From Lepidostoma basale (lineage: Eukaryota > Arthropoda > Insecta > Trichoptera > Lepidostomatidae): a DNA stretch of 64,000 nucleotides. Shown here piece after piece: positions 19,601 to 31,107 of the stretch. The notes beneath the pieces are model-generated. The model saw only the letters and a program-made list of their open reading frames with translations, did not search any database and was not told the origin of the DNA. Within the stretch, counting starts at the first letter, position 1. Each line of letters opens with the position of its first letter. Where the stretch lies: positions 124,001-188,000 of the forward strand of contig JAHDVF020000875.1 of the NCBI GenBank assembly GCA_022606425.2. Direction: 5' to 3'. The translations under genes were made by a program, and so were the position numbers.

Positions 19601-20704
19601 CATTAATACACAATCGCTTGTAATATTAATGTTTTTGTGGTCCTACCTCCAGCACACCATATGGTTAAAATTCTTTATCATAGAAGGATTTGAGTTTTAT
19701 TTGATAATTATACTTTGTATTCCAACACTTTTTATTATCACTGACCGCAGACATGTTTCGGTAATCTTGATCAATGTATACAATTTTAATAATCAAATAA
19801 AACACAGCGGTCACTTATAGTATACTAAAAGGAGGTGGAGTTATGTATAAAATTGGAAGGGGTATAATTAAGATTGAGGAGAGGGGAGATGTAACGGGAA
19901 CATTTCGAACATGGGAATTGAATTTAAAATTAACTGGTTGTTAACTATTGTAAAATTAACTATTGTATTTTCGTTATTTTTTATGGTTTTTTTAATTCCT
20001 AAAATATTTAATGGTATTATTAATAAGTAAAATATATATTTTTTGGTGATATTCCTTATGTGAAAATTTGACTTTTTCATAAACTGTTCAGTTTACACCC
20101 GATTAACATATTCGTTGTAAGTTTTGTAAATGTTATGACTAAATAAGGTGTATTAAAAATGTGTGTGCTGCAAAACGAAAAATATTACTTCAAGCAATGT
20201 GATAATTGAGCTATTTTATGTTTTGGGGTAGTGGTTTGTCATTTCAAGCTCTTTTTCCCCCTTCAGATTGTATTTTAGCGCTTTTACAACTATTCTTGCA
20301 CACTCGATGATTTTTTTTGCTCTTTCAGACTATTCTCTGCAATTTTGATTTGTTTCTCCGACTTAAGCACGCACCCTTTTTTCTTAAGCCAGAAAACACG
20401 CCACCTTTTCGTATAGAATGATTTATTTCGCTGAATTAAAGTATCGGAGCTGCGTACTGGGGGATCACCCAGCCGTGTCCTCGGAGACACCAGCAGAATT
20501 ATTTAATCTCCACGGAGTTATATGTCACGGCTGCATTCTTCACATTTATACGTTCAATTAATAGTCACGCGTGATACCGCATTCATACTTTCTTGCAACG
20601 TGCTGTCAACTTAGAAAAAATACTTTTATATGATTATTAATGTTTAATTTCCCTCATGATGCTCAAATGAACGATGAAACATTTTCTCAATAATTTGAAA
20701 TTTA
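19601..20704. other. AT-rich unique sequence
   Basis: Another decayed arm motif lies near 19735-19775 (minus: CCGAAACATGTCTG). Otherwise no gene or repeat; the ORF at 20290-20490 (-) is not recognisable. Confidence 0.4.
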
Positions 20705-21555
20705 TCTTCTTCTTCACTTTTGGTAGACTCAGGAGTCTGTTATTTCAGGCGGGTTCTCTTGAGACGCTGAACTCCAGCTTTCTCTCCACCGTTTCGGGGG
20801 TCTTCCTGGTCGGCGTTGTCCGTTTGGCGTTCCATGGAGAGCTATATGTGGTATCCTATTTGAGCTCATCCTTTCTACGTGTTGATGCCAGTATTGCCGT
20901 CTTTGACGTCCCCATCTGACCACATCTTCGAGCAGATTTCGCAGATTTCTCGGATTGCTGTATTCCTAACTCGATCACGTAGGGTCTTGCCAGCTATAGC
21001 GCGGAGCGTTTTCATCTCGGTTGTCCTGAGCATGCTCTTTGTCTTGACAGTGTCTGCCCTCGATTCAATGCCATATGTGAGGATTGGTCGCACACAGGTC
21101 TTATAGATGCGTACCTTGCTGTCGGTCCTCATGTCCTTGTTTCTCCATATGACATCTTTCAGGCAGCCTGCAACCGCTGCAGCCCTATCCACCTGTGACC
21201 TTACTTCTCTGGGGAGGTCATTAGAGCTAGTTACTTCGCTTCCGAGATATCTGAATTGGTCCACCTGTTCAATTTCCTCCTGGCGTACGGAGACTTCGCA
21301 TCTCAGTTGATTTCTTGAGAAAGTCATACACTTCGTTTTTGGAATGGATATGATCATGTTGTATTTTGAGCAGGATTCATCAAACTTTGAGAGCATTGCT
21401 TGTAAGTCGCTTTCATTTTCGGCCACGATTGTGGCGTCGTCTGCATAGCAAAGCATTCCAATTACTTCTTTACCCAGAGTGTACCCTAAATTGAGAGATG
21501 CAACCTCTACAATGATGCTGTTGAAATTGAAATTTATATTGTAATAAATTATCAA
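20705..21555 (-). mobile_element. LINE-E C-terminal half with RT catalytic box
   Basis: The minus-strand ORF (21555-20875) encodes 'CYADDATIVAENESDLQAM' (catalytic YADD), 'IEQVDQFRYLGSEVTSSND', 'RPILTYGIESRADT' and 'GKTLRDRVRNTAIREIC'. A frameshift near 20920 leads to 'MVRWGRQRRQYWHQHVERM' and 'RRPGRPPKRWRESW'. It is a truncated RTE-type polyprotein end, dead through frameshift and 5' loss. Confidence 0.85.
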
Positions 21556-21574
21556 TAATCACTGCACATTAAAA

Positions 21575-21645
21575 ATACATTTATAATGAGGTCCATCCTC
21601 TCTGCCTACTCCTCCGGGGAAACGGCGTGATGGTTAGTTATTACG
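21575..21645 (+). mobile_element. LINE-A 3'-end remnant
   Basis: 'TCCATCCTCTCTGCCTACTC', then 'CGGCGTGATGGTTAGTTA'. Only the last 60-70 bases remain. Confidence 0.75.
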
Positions 21646-22194
21646 AGGGTATTAGATTCTGGAAAATTCGCATTCGCTCCTGTCTTATATAACACATTGC
21701 GAAATACTAATTTTCCGTAAATTTGCGATAAAAACAAGTGCCATTTAGCATTGAATTCGGAGAAAACAAAAGACGAAACGGGGGCACCTGACTCACTCGT
21801 CACTCGTGGACCAGGGCCGGCTCGGCTGCCTTCCGCCGCCCACTCTAACAACATATAAAATAGCTCGAAAAAATTATTTAAAACACAAAACTGACCTACT
21901 TGTGTTGATAGTGAATATTTCGATAAATCATGGTATATTGAAGATGAAAGTTTTATTGACTTTTTTTACACGTTTTTGGGGGAAATGCATAAAAAATCTT
22001 ATTACGTGAAATAGTAATTTTTTTTAAGGTCGACTCTTATCACAAGCTTTCAGCAGTCACAAAAGATTTTTACAAATACAATAAAAGTAAATATCTTTTA
22101 CTCTGCACTATTTATTTAATTTGAATACAAATAGTATATTTTTTTTAGTTTTTATTCGTAGTAATTATTTAATTATTATTTTGCTTAATCTCTC
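21646..22194. other. Unique sequence
   Basis: A GC-richer patch (21780-21850) in AT-rich DNA. No supported gene. Confidence 0.4.
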
Positions 22195-22425
22195 TTTTAC
22201 ACCATGACAGCATGAGCCAAATCGATGTAAAGGGCTATAAATTATAACTATCATAGTGATTCTCGTGATGTGATAAGCTATCTATCGCCATTTTATTGTC
22301 ACGTGAATACTACACCAGACCAAAGACAGTGTGACAATCACACTGCCTTCGCCGGGAATCGAACCCGGAACCTTCGAGGTGACAGTCAATGCACTTACCA
22401 CTCAGCCACGAAGGTCGTCATTAAT
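22195..22425 (-). mobile_element. SINE-1 copy (tRNA-related)
   Basis: On the minus strand the head 'ACGACCTTCGTGGCTGAGTG' (A box) and 'GGTTCCGGGTTCGATTCCCG' (B box) are followed by a unique body ('CAGTGTGATTGTCACACTGT', 'CACGTGACAATAAAATGGCG'). The 3' end of the family is at 22200. Compare 52771-53030 (+). Confidence 0.9.
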
Positions 22426-22427
22426 AT

Positions 22428-22750
22428 GGAGTTTAACGCCATCGCGAAGATTCTGAGGTAGGTTAAAGCTGGAAATGAGCACATCAGAGGTAGCCTAAAA
22501 GTCGCTCCCATAGCGGAAAAAACTAGGGAACGTCGTCTGCGGTGGTACGGCCATGTGAGCAGGAAGGACAATTAGTACATCGTCCACAAGATCCTGCAAC
22601 AGAAAGACGGAAGGAGGGGACCAGGTCGGCCTCCTGCAACGTGGATGTCCACGGTTGGTAACGGCATGAAGGCGCTGGGACCAGACAGTCAGAAGACCCT
22701 GGATCGTGAGACTTGGCGGAGCCGTGTTAGGAGAGCCGACCCTAAATAAC
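22428..22750 (+). mobile_element. LINE-F C-terminal fragment
   Basis: Encodes 'HIRGSLKVAPIAEKTRERRL' then 'RWYGHVSRKDN' with an in-frame TAG, and 'GRRGPGRPPATWMSTVGNGM'. It matches 36360-36960 (-). Confidence 0.8.
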
Positions 22751-23489
22751 GGGAAATGGCTAGGCGAGAGAATAGGAGTTATACGGCATTGTTCAGGAAA
22801 CGATAAATGCAGTCATAGGATCAAACGCCTGACCTCTGGAGCAGCAGTCAAATGTTCAATCCCCTGCAATTCTTATGTACAGTGCATTTTAATACAATAT
22901 ATAGAAAAATGAAGGTCACGTGTATGTCAATGTAACGCGGATTTTAATCGTTTTCAATAGATTCGCCTAATTCGGACCTGCGGCTTAATTGAAAGGGGCA
23001 AGGTTAGTGATTAGCATTAGCAGTTTAGCGCGGATATTCGGCTCCAATTAGCGCCATTCTATCACACACAATCATTACCCAACTCCATTCTTCTGGTGAT
23101 TCCGTAATCGTCCGCCACTCGCAGTCGGACAGCCGCGGCCGGCACCATTATGTTTGTTCTAATTGGAAGTCAATAAGGAAATGGATTATTATCAATTTAG
23201 GATAAAACCATTGATGAAAAGTAACTGTTCGATATATTTATATGCAATATCTGAACGAAAAATAAGGTTACATCAACATCTAATGACGAAAATAGTCCTT
23301 TCACGGTTCTTTGGGGTAATTGTCTGTGTTTTAGTCTTCATCTATATTGATGATGCAGACAGCAATGATGCATCAGATATGTGATTGCCAACTCTATAGG
23401 CCCTTACAAGAAGAGTTATCTAGATTTTTTTGTAAAAATGGTTGCTACATGTCAAATGATACTGAAAGTTTATGTGTATCGTAAGAATA
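22751..23489. other. Unique sequence with GC-richer stretch
   Basis: 22970-23160 is less AT-rich ('GGACAGCCGCGGCCGGCACC') and shows no ORF or repeat; candidate conserved non-coding DNA. The remainder is AT-rich. Confidence 0.4.
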
Positions 23490-23625
23490 TTCTCTATAAT
23501 TAATACAAATCAAAACGTATTACGTTTGATAATGCCTTAGCAGGGCGAAGCATGTCATTCCTATAAAATTCTAGGAAACAGACGTCAATATTCGTAATAA
23601 TTATTTAATATGGAGTTTTACATCA
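23490..23625 (+). mobile_element. Pal-1 right-arm fragment
   Basis: 'GATAATGCCTTAGCAGGGCG', 'AAGCATGTCATTCCTATAAA' and 'AACAGACGTCAATATTCGTA', preceded by a remnant of the left end ('TTAATACAAATCAAAACG'). Confidence 0.7.
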
Positions 23626-24134
23626 TTGTTTAAGAAACAGTATATAATATTTTTTTATCATTTTTAATTGAATTAAAATAATTGTTCGTTATAGATTTAA
23701 ATTATGCGTTAAGAACTTGGATCTCATTTCAGATTTATTTTTTTACAAAATATCTAGAAAAGTATTTAAATCCTCTGCAACCACCATAATGTATACTATT
23801 TACCGTCTTAAAGATGGTCTGTATTTATCATCTGTTAGCATTCGAGTATTTCTATGGACATCATCAAATGTATCATAATCTGCAATCTGGCAAGAATCTA
23901 CTAACTAGAAAACAAGTAAGAATCTTACAATTCGCTACCATTTTCATTCTCTTTATTTCATGACAAGTATACAATCACTTTCGCTAGCTCATTTGTTGAA
24001 CCGTGTTATCTTTAAATGATTTTTTGAGAAATTTCGATTTCCACAACCTACATTCATCATTCATCAATATAATATATTTATCTTTCCGACGACATTTTTG
24101 AAATTACGAATCGATATTTAAAGACACAGTTTTA
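23626..24134. other. AT-rich sequence without recognised features
   Basis: No gene or repeat assigned. Confidence 0.45.
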
Positions 24135-24430
24135 CACCAAAAGCCTTCTTTGGACGTGTTAGATAAGAATACCTACGGCGATAAGATAGCAGGGAAGACT
24201 CTCAGAGACACAGTTAGAAACTCTGAAATAAGAGAGATCTGTCAGACGGAAGACATCGTGAGATGGGACAGGGAAAGTTGGCGAAACTGGAGAGTCCACG
24301 TAGATAGGGTGGGTGATGCGAGAATTCCCCATTTGGTTGCCTACAATATACCCGCGGGACATCGCCTGACAGGTAGACTGTAGCTGAAAAGATTGGGAGT
24401 TCAAGAACAGATCTGGAATAAAATGAAGAA
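24135..24430 (+). mobile_element. LINE-E 3' fragment
   Basis: Encodes 'AGKTLRDTVRNSEIREIC' then 'EDIVRWDRESWRNWRVHVDR', diverged from the LINE-E end at 20705-20950. Confidence 0.75.
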
Positions 24431-25669
24431 GAATATATTTAAATTGTTCTCCACGGATAAAACAAAACAAGATATTCAATTATTGTACCCAATTCCATCC
24501 ATATTTCGTAATTCATCTTTCGGTGTGAACGCGAATCCTCGCGGTCCATCCCTGTCTGCCATATGGTGTCTCGCTCTTTCCCAAAAAGGGCAGAACGGGA
24601 CGAGACGATTATATCATCACCTCTGTCTGGAAAAGCCGGCGTATTGCGACAGTAAGAACTGGAAATAAAATATATCTGCACACTCGCACGCAGCCTTGCG
24701 AAATTGCTAGTAGGTACCTCTCCAAAACTGGCGAAAACATTTTCACGATGTTTATAAAAAATAAGTGTTTACTTGTCACGGTGATACCATCAGTTGAATA
24801 ATAGAAGTAATTTTATTCACTGGCAGAGTCTGATTGCCACGTGACCGCAAACAAAGGGAAAACGTGCACGAGGAAGAACAAGAAGTAACAAAGGGAACAA
24901 AATAAACATTGAACGGGGCGAGCAATGGGAGTCTTGAAGAAGCAACAGCCGACTCGGAATAATATATTAACATATTGGAAACTAAAAATAATACCCTGTC
25001 CACAGCACGGTCAGAAGGATCTGATTTTATATTATTTGGAAGGATGTGTTTCAAAATTTGACATATAGGTACCATAATTCATTGATCGTTCTCCTCCAAA
25101 GTAAGCCTTTTATAAGTTGCCACAGTATAATTTCTGGTTGAGACAACTCAAAGACGCAAATCTTTCAAGTCAAATGATTGGTTCTCCGTGTTTAGTTTTA
25201 TGTTTTTTTTTACAATCGATAATTGTTGAATCTACTGTTGTTTTTCTCTACGATTTGCTTATTGGACGAGCTTATTTAATGACATTTCTTTCCTAAAACG
25301 ATAAATGAAACGCACATAACGCACGCTTAATAGTAAACTGACCGATTATGGTTTAGGTCACAATTGAGTTAACATTAGACAGAGGCTTGTGTGAACGCTA
25401 TCCATCTATTTTTCACAATGTTAACGCTATCCATTCGTACGTGTTTATCGACTGTTTTTGTTAAAACAACGACTCATGTCGGATTGAGCAAAACTTGCTT
25501 TTTTTAGTTAAGCCAGTGTTTTATTAAGCGTGCGATAAGCTAACAACAACAACAAAAAATATTCAAAAAATAAATAATTGTAATCTTGTAATGCGTGATA
25601 TCAAAAAGATCCTTTCAATTATATAGCTGTTTCCTTGTATATTAAGTTGAGAGCTGTCGACACTGTCCA
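24431..25669. other. Unique sequence without supported gene
   Basis: Short ORFs at 24393-24668 (+), 24439-24681 (-) and 24776-25075 (-) are unrecognised and lack splice or start support. Confidence 0.4.
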
Positions 25670-26010
25670 GATCACAGACATTTCATTTCATTTCATTTAT
25701 TTTGATAATAATCACAAACATTACAGACATACAATTCCAAATCGTTTGCAATTACATTATAAACAGAGAAGCATTAAAAAAATGAAAATTAAGCTTAAGA
25801 ATAAGAAAAAATCATAACATTGATATTGCATCCCTGAGGCAACTCACACTATCACGAAATATGTCGACCTCCGAGGCGATCCGATTAAGCAATAAGATTG
25901 CCCTACCCACAGGCATAACCATTGGCAGGTTGATTCTGCAGCGTGGCAAATAAAACAATCTGTATTGTCTTTGACGAAGGTAATTATCAGGGACAAATAG
26001 ACTCACTCAG
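25670..26010 (-). mobile_element. Jockey-type C-terminal fragment
   Basis: Minus strand encodes 'FVPDNYLRQRQYRLFYLPRC' then 'RINLPMVMPVGRAILLLN', homologous to residues near the end of the Jockey polyprotein at 30895-31040. The 3' end has an AAATG-repeat tail (25676-25700), typical of these LINEs. Confidence 0.8.
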
Positions 26011-26529
26011 GACATCCGAGTTCTGTCACTCAGGACATCAGTTACTGGACGAGGTTAATCACCCAGAGACACCAACATCTAAATCGCTGTTTTCCAAACA
26101 CGAGAAGTAGCAGAAGAAGAAGGGGCGGGCCGCGGGTTGAGAAAACAAGCGTCTGTTTGGAGGCGCATCATTGTTCTCCTCGTACAATATTTCCCCCGCG
26201 AAGTGATAACAGCGCGCTGTTTGCCCCCGCGGGGAGTACACAGGCTTGTTATGCCGGCCGCAACAATAGCCTATTATTCCGCCAGCTGAACAATGATGGC
26301 ATACCAGAGGCGACATAACATCACTTTCCTCTGAATATCACTTACAATAATACATACTCGAGGGTAGCGCTGGAACAGAAGAAGAGAATGGGACATAGAG
26401 AGAGAACACTCATACAAGCTCTGGAAGTTCATTTTAACTCTTATTATTATACTTTCATTGTAATTCATCACGTCATGTATTTGCTCTTTTGAATAATTAG
26501 GGGAAATTAAAAATCATATTTGCATTGAA
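26011..26529. other. Unique sequence with GC-richer island
   Basis: 26100-26300 is GC-rich ('GGGGCGGGCCGCGGGTTGAG') with an unrecognised minus-strand ORF (26059-26316). Possible conserved non-coding DNA. Confidence 0.4.
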
Positions 26530-26695
26530 AAAAATTTAGTCAATGAGATTAGAATTTTACTTTACAATCTTCAAGATGAGTAGAAAAAAGCTTATTATTA
26601 CGAAGAATGTATTTGATCGTCTCCGGGCTTGAAACTAAATCCCCTGGATCAAGAGTCAGGGGTTATGTGCCTAGATCACCGCCCGCTTTCGATTT
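26530..26695 (-). mobile_element. SINE-2 copy
   Basis: 'TTACTTTACAATCTTCAAGA', 'GTCTCCGGGCTTGAAACTAA', 'ATCCCCTGGATC' and 'GCCTAGATCACCGCCCG'; collinear with 6045-6212. Confidence 0.7.
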
Positions 26696-27054
26696 TATGT
26701 TGATACTAATTCTCTCTGGCTCTGAAGTCCTGATCGGCCACATCGAAAAAATTCCTCAAGTAAATATCAACCGTTTAATAAAAGGGGAGGAAGGAGAGTG
26801 GCTTTACGTGTGTTGAAAATGTCATAAAGTCGTTCCACCGCAGTGGGAAGTGAAATAGAAGAGAATATGCCCTTTTTATAGACATTTACATGATATATAG
26901 GACTAACTTACCATTGACACTTATTAAAGTGTTATAAATACAATCAGTTCATATTACGATTGTCCCTAATTTTAGCAATCAATTGACGCATATAATAATT
27001 TTATTAACCTAGCAGAATACACAAATTTTATGTTATTGAAAAAACACTGTAATT
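26696..27054. other. AT-rich sequence without recognised features
   Basis: No gene or known repeat. Confidence 0.45.
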
Positions 27055-27519
27055 GTAACCTGGTTAAAGTGAATCAACCCATAGAACAGGTCAGGACCTT
27101 TAAGTATCTAGGCATAGACCTGGTGGAAGGAGCTGATCTGTGGGAAGAAATACAAGCCCAAAACAAGCAAGCTGCAATATCTGGTGCTCTATAATCCACA
27201 ATAAAGAAAAACAAAGACATGGCCATTAAGAGTAAGATGAGAATCTATAAAGCATGCGTAAGACCTAATAATAACATATGGCGTTGAAGCAAGGGCAGAC
27301 ACAGCAAGGACCAAACAAATTTGAGGGCTTCCGAGATGCAGAGATTAAGGACGACAGCAGACAAGACACTGAGAGATCGCGTGAATAACATCAGAATTAG
27401 AGAGATATGTGAGGTTGAGGATATTATAAGATGGAGCAGACAGCGAAGAAGGGTACGGTCATGTTCAAAGAATGTACACAACCAGACTCTCCTATATTGC
27501 ATTACATAATCAGCCTCAT
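27055..27519 (+). mobile_element. LINE-E fragment, left half (split by Jockey)
   Basis: Encodes 'QPIEQVRTFKYLGIDL', 'MAIKSKMRIYKACVRP', 'TADKTLRDRVNNIRIREIC' and, at the break, codons for 'SYIALHNQPHGT'. Stops and frameshifts occur inside. The reading continues after the Jockey insertion at 31250. Confidence 0.8.
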
Positions 27520-28237
27520 GGGACTCGTCCTTGTGGAATTCTGTCCTTCATCTGAAAAGGCGGAAGGAGTTTCTGCGGCGAGGGCTGCACAAACAAAAGC
27601 ATCGTCATCATCTGGCTGTCCTGAGGTGATGAGTATACCTCCACCGTCCTCATCAACAACTACTTCTACTTCTCCCGCCTCGCGTGCAACCTACGCGGCC
27701 ACTATAGCTGGATCCTTGGTGGTGGAGAGGGAGAACGCTGCAAAGGACGCCGCCAAGGGCAAGCGTCCCCCATCTGGTGTCTCGCAGAGGAAGGGTGTGA
27801 GGAAACCTGAGGGAGACCAGTCAGTGACTGCCACGTTGGAGAAGACCTCTGCGCCGTTAGTCGCCAACAGACCGGTGGGGAGTGATGGCGGCCCGTGGAA
27901 TGTGGTGTCCAGGAGGCGACCTGCCACCGTCCGAGGTACTCGGAGAATGGACAGCCCCTCCCCCACCTCCCCTGTTCTTAAATTTTTCCACTTTTTCCCA
28001 TTCCACCCCGATACCTCGGTCGGTGACATGGCGTCTTACCTTAATGGTTTACGTAAGGCATCATATACGGTGCATAGAATCAAGCCCAAGGAGGGAAGTT
28101 CCTATGTATCGTTCAAGATTGGAATACCGAGTTCGGTTGTCTCGGAGGTCCTGGAGCCTAAACACTGGCCACGCCGTTCTTTCATCAAGGAGTGGCGAGC
28201 GGGTGTTGCGGCTCCGCGACTTCCGAGAGCGAGCTGA
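27519..28237 (+). CDS. Jockey ORF1 (gag-like), 5'-truncated
   Basis: The frame is open from inside the flanking LINE-E to a TGA at 28235. Ser/Pro/Thr-rich first half, then a basic linker and a folded C-terminal part: 'LKFFHFFPFHPDTSVGDM', 'RKASYTVHRIKPKEGSSYVS', 'HWPRRSFIKEW'. The WP-x-x-x-x-I-x-E-W ending is usual in ORF1 proteins of CR1/Jockey LINEs, which bind element RNA. No zinc knuckles are visible. ORF2 follows in the same frame. Any true N-terminus is lost. Confidence 0.75.
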
Positions 28238-28255
28238 CTTGGTTCCTCCAATTCT

Positions 28256-30721
28256 TTGTCTTTCCTATATCAGAATGTTCGTGGATTGAGGACAAAATGC
28301 TCGAAATTCTTCTCCAATGTCTCGGTGAGTGACGCTAACATAATCGCTCTCACTGAGACTTGGCTGAATTCGAGCGTCCTCTCCTCTGAGCTTTTTGATA
28401 TAGAGAAATTTAATGTGTTTCGCAGAGATCGAGCGGGCGACAGTGGCCACAGTCGCGGTGGCGGCTGCTTGTTGGCGGTCGGGAGGGGGGATGCGCTGAG
28501 GGCTGAGCGCGTCCCCAATCTTGGATCAGTCAATGAGGATCTCTGGGTAAAACTTATGTATGGGGTAAATCATGTAACATATATATGTGTTACATATATA
28601 CCACCGGGGTCTAATTGGGAAATTTATAACCGATTATTTGATGCGATGCATACGAGCTTCAATCTGATCGGAGGTAAAAATGTCATTGTGATGGGCGACT
28701 TTAACCTGCACTCTGCTCATGGGATCGACAATGTCCAGCGTGACTTGGAGTACCTATGCGCAGTTTTTGGGCTTGCCCAGCACAATGTCGTTTTGAACTC
28801 AGATTCCAGAACCTTGGACTTGATTTTGAGTAACATAAAGTTGCAAGTTTCCAGATCAATGTCCCCATTAGTCTCTGAAGATGATTACCATCCCGCGCTA
28901 GAATTTGAGTACTCTGGTAAAGATAACCCTGGTGTTACCAGAGTGCCGCGACATAATACAGAAATCTTCAGAGGATGGAACTTCAGTCAGGGTGATTTTC
29001 TGAAGCTGTACCAGCTGATGACTCAACTTGACTGGAGCGACATGTGTAACTTGACCACCGTAAATGATGCCTTACAGTATTTTTACAGTGAAATTTATAA
29101 ATTGTTTGATTTGTGCTTTCCCAGAAAACACATAAGCAATGGTGGACGGAGATATCCGAGGTGGTTTTCCAGGGAAATCATCGCGGACATTAAGACCAAA
29201 CATGCCCATCATGTGAGGTGGAAGGCTACTGGTTGTCGGAGTGAGTACGAACTTTTCAGTCTGTACCGCTCGGTGGTGAGACGCAATGTTCGATCAGCCT
29301 TTCGAACATATGTGGGCACCATTGAGGGCAATCTTATGGATGACCCTGGATCCTTCTGGAACTACGTAAAAAGTCTACGAAAGGATGGGGGCATCCTAAA
29401 CACTATGATGCATGGGGATAGGGAGGTTGAGGGTGTAGATATAGTGAATGCATTCGCTAAACACTTTCAATCTGTCTATAGCAATGTTCCCCCGCGGCTT
29501 AATTTCAATTCAGCGACTGAGTTAAGTGCCAATTGTTGTGGTCATGGCTTTGTCATATCGCAGATAGAAGCGAATGATATTATATCCTCCATTAAAGCTA
29601 TGAAGAATTCGCACTCGGTTGGTCCTGATTTTCTTCCCATTTACTTCTTAAAAGGCTGCTCTGAGCTCCTAATATCTCCGCTGTATTTTTTATTTAACCT
29701 ATCGTTAAGTACAAATACTTTTCCTGATCTCTGGAAACTTTCCAGAATCAGTCCTATTTTCAAGAGCGGCGCAAAAGAGTCGGTCGAAAACTACAGACCT
29801 GTAGCGATACTGTCGGCTCCAGCCAAACTATTTGAATCAATTTTACACAAATTGATATTTCCCAAAGTCGACCCCTATATTATAACAGAACAACATGGAT
29901 TCAGGAAGGGGCGCTCGACTGAAACTAATCTCATGGTATTCACAGATTACATTGCAAGGGCCTTGGATGATGGTCACCAAGTTGACTGTTCATATAATGA
30001 TTTCTCAAAGGCCTTTGACACTGTGAACCACGACATTCTGATAGCAAAGCTATCTCAAATTGGATTCTCTTCTCAGTTGATTATGTTTTTCATTAGTTAC
30101 CTCAAGGGAAGAAAACAATACGTCTCATACGGAATTTTTCAATCGGAACCTTTTCTTGTAAATTCAGGGGTGCCACAAGGTTCAAACTTAGGGCCACTCC
30201 TCTTCACCATCTTCATAAATGATATTGCGAAGGCGATAAACTTCTCGCGATTTCTTTTATTTGCCGATGATCTGAAATTATTCCTGGAAATTAAAAATCC
30301 TGGAGACTGTCTTCGCCTCCAGTCGGACATCAATAATATTGTCAACTGGAGTCACAGTAATCAAATGCAATTCAATGTCTCTAAATGCGTTATGCTATCT
30401 TTTACTAGAGCATTGAGAACTGTGTATTATAGATACACAATGAACAACCAGCAACTAGCACATGTATCTACGATGAGAGATCTCGGGATCATCTATGAGA
30501 GTAGGCTGACTTTTCGTGCACATGTTGAGAGAATTTGTGGCACTGCACTGAAGATGTTGGGCTTCATCGTCCGGACCGGCAGAGTTTTCAGGGATCCCAA
30601 TGTGCTCAGAGTCCTATACAACGCATTGGTTCGGAGCAGACTCGAAGGTGGTTCTGTGATATGGAGTCCTCACGAGGCGAGATATTCCATTATGCTGAGA
30701 GGGTTCAGAAAAAATTTCTGA
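28256..30721 (+). CDS. Jockey ORF2: endonuclease and reverse transcriptase, frameshifted near its end
   Basis: Numbering residues from codon 28256 (a TTG): an APE-type endonuclease at 1-240 with 'YQNVRGLRTK' (N7), 'ETWL' (E34), 'GDFN' (147-150) and 'YHP' near 205; a reverse transcriptase at about 430-760 with 'FRKGRSTETNLM', 'DFSKAFDTVNH', 'GVPQGSNLGPLLF' and the catalytic 'FADD' (669-672). There is no ATG near the beginning; the frame is open back to the ORF1 stop. A one-base deletion close to 30697 (ATGCTGAGAGGG in place of the expected ATGCTGGAGAGG-type reading) ends the frame at 30721, after which the C-terminus continues in another frame. All catalytic boxes are intact. Confidence 0.85.
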   Translation: MSFLYQNVRGLRTKCSKFFSNVSVSDANIIALTETWLNSSVLSSELFDIEKFNVFRRDRAGDSGHSRGGGCLLAVGRGDALRAERVPNLGSVNEDLWVKLMYGVNHVTYICVTYIPPGSNWEIYNRLFDAMHTSFNLIGGKNVIVMGDFNLHSAHGIDNVQRDLEYLCAVFGLAQHNVVLNSDSRTLDLILSNIKLQVSRSMSPLVSEDDYHPALEFEYSGKDNPGVTRVPRHNTEIFRGWNFSQGDFLKLYQLMTQLDWSDMCNLTTVNDALQYFYSEIYKLFDLCFPRKHISNGGRRYPRWFSREIIADIKTKHAHHVRWKATGCRSEYELFSLYRSVVRRNVRSAFRTYVGTIEGNLMDDPGSFWNYVKSLRKDGGILNTMMHGDREVEGVDIVNAFAKHFQSVYSNVPPRLNFNSATELSANCCGHGFVISQIEANDIISSIKAMKNSHSVGPDFLPIYFLKGCSELLISPLYFLFNLSLSTNTFPDLWKLSRISPIFKSGAKESVENYRPVAILSAPAKLFESILHKLIFPKVDPYIITEQHGFRKGRSTETNLMVFTDYIARALDDGHQVDCSYNDFSKAFDTVNHDILIAKLSQIGFSSQLIMFFISYLKGRKQYVSYGIFQSEPFLVNSGVPQGSNLGPLLFTIFINDIAKAINFSRFLLFADDLKLFLEIKNPGDCLRLQSDINNIVNWSHSNQMQFNVSKCVMLSFTRALRTVYYRYTMNNQQLAHVSTMRDLGIIYESRLTFRAHVERICGTALKMLGFIVRTGRVFRDPNVLRVLYNALVRSRLEGGSVIWSPHEARYSIMLRGFRKNF

Positions 30722-31107
30722 GGTATCTCTACAAGAGGGAGTATGGTAGCTATCCTTGGCTCTATCCCACGGCATTTCTTTTGGGAATGCTCGGAACCAA
30801 TTCTCTACAGCTTCGAAGAGATGGACATCTAATTACCCATTTCTTTAGATTAATTAGGGGATACTTCGAGAACTCGGCCGTACTGGAGGGTGTTCGGCTT
30901 TTTGTCCCCGATAGATATCTCCGACAGCGACAGCACAGATTGTTTTACCTACCGGCTGCCAGAACCAATCTGCCTCTGGTGACACCGGTGGGAAGAGCAA
31001 TTAGTCTGCTGAACGCGGTCTCCTCGGAGATCGACGTCTTTCATGTTAGTGAAAGTACGTTCAGAAGGCAAATACTCTTAATTCTGGAGAGTATCCTGTC
31101 TTCCTAA
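30698..31107 (+). pseudogene. Jockey ORF2 C-terminal region in shifted frame
   Basis: Continues ORF2 after the frameshift: 'ERVQKKFLRYLYKREYGSYP', 'FFRLIRGYFENSAVLEGV', 'RYLRQRQHRLFYLPAARTNL', 'STFRRQILLILESILSS', then TAA. The same residues are found in the three other Jockey fragments of this window, so the frame is ancestral. Confidence 0.85.

Noticed and set aside
19735..19775. Hammerhead-like motif on the minus strand
   Set aside because: Core and stem II are both broken; at most a decayed remnant.
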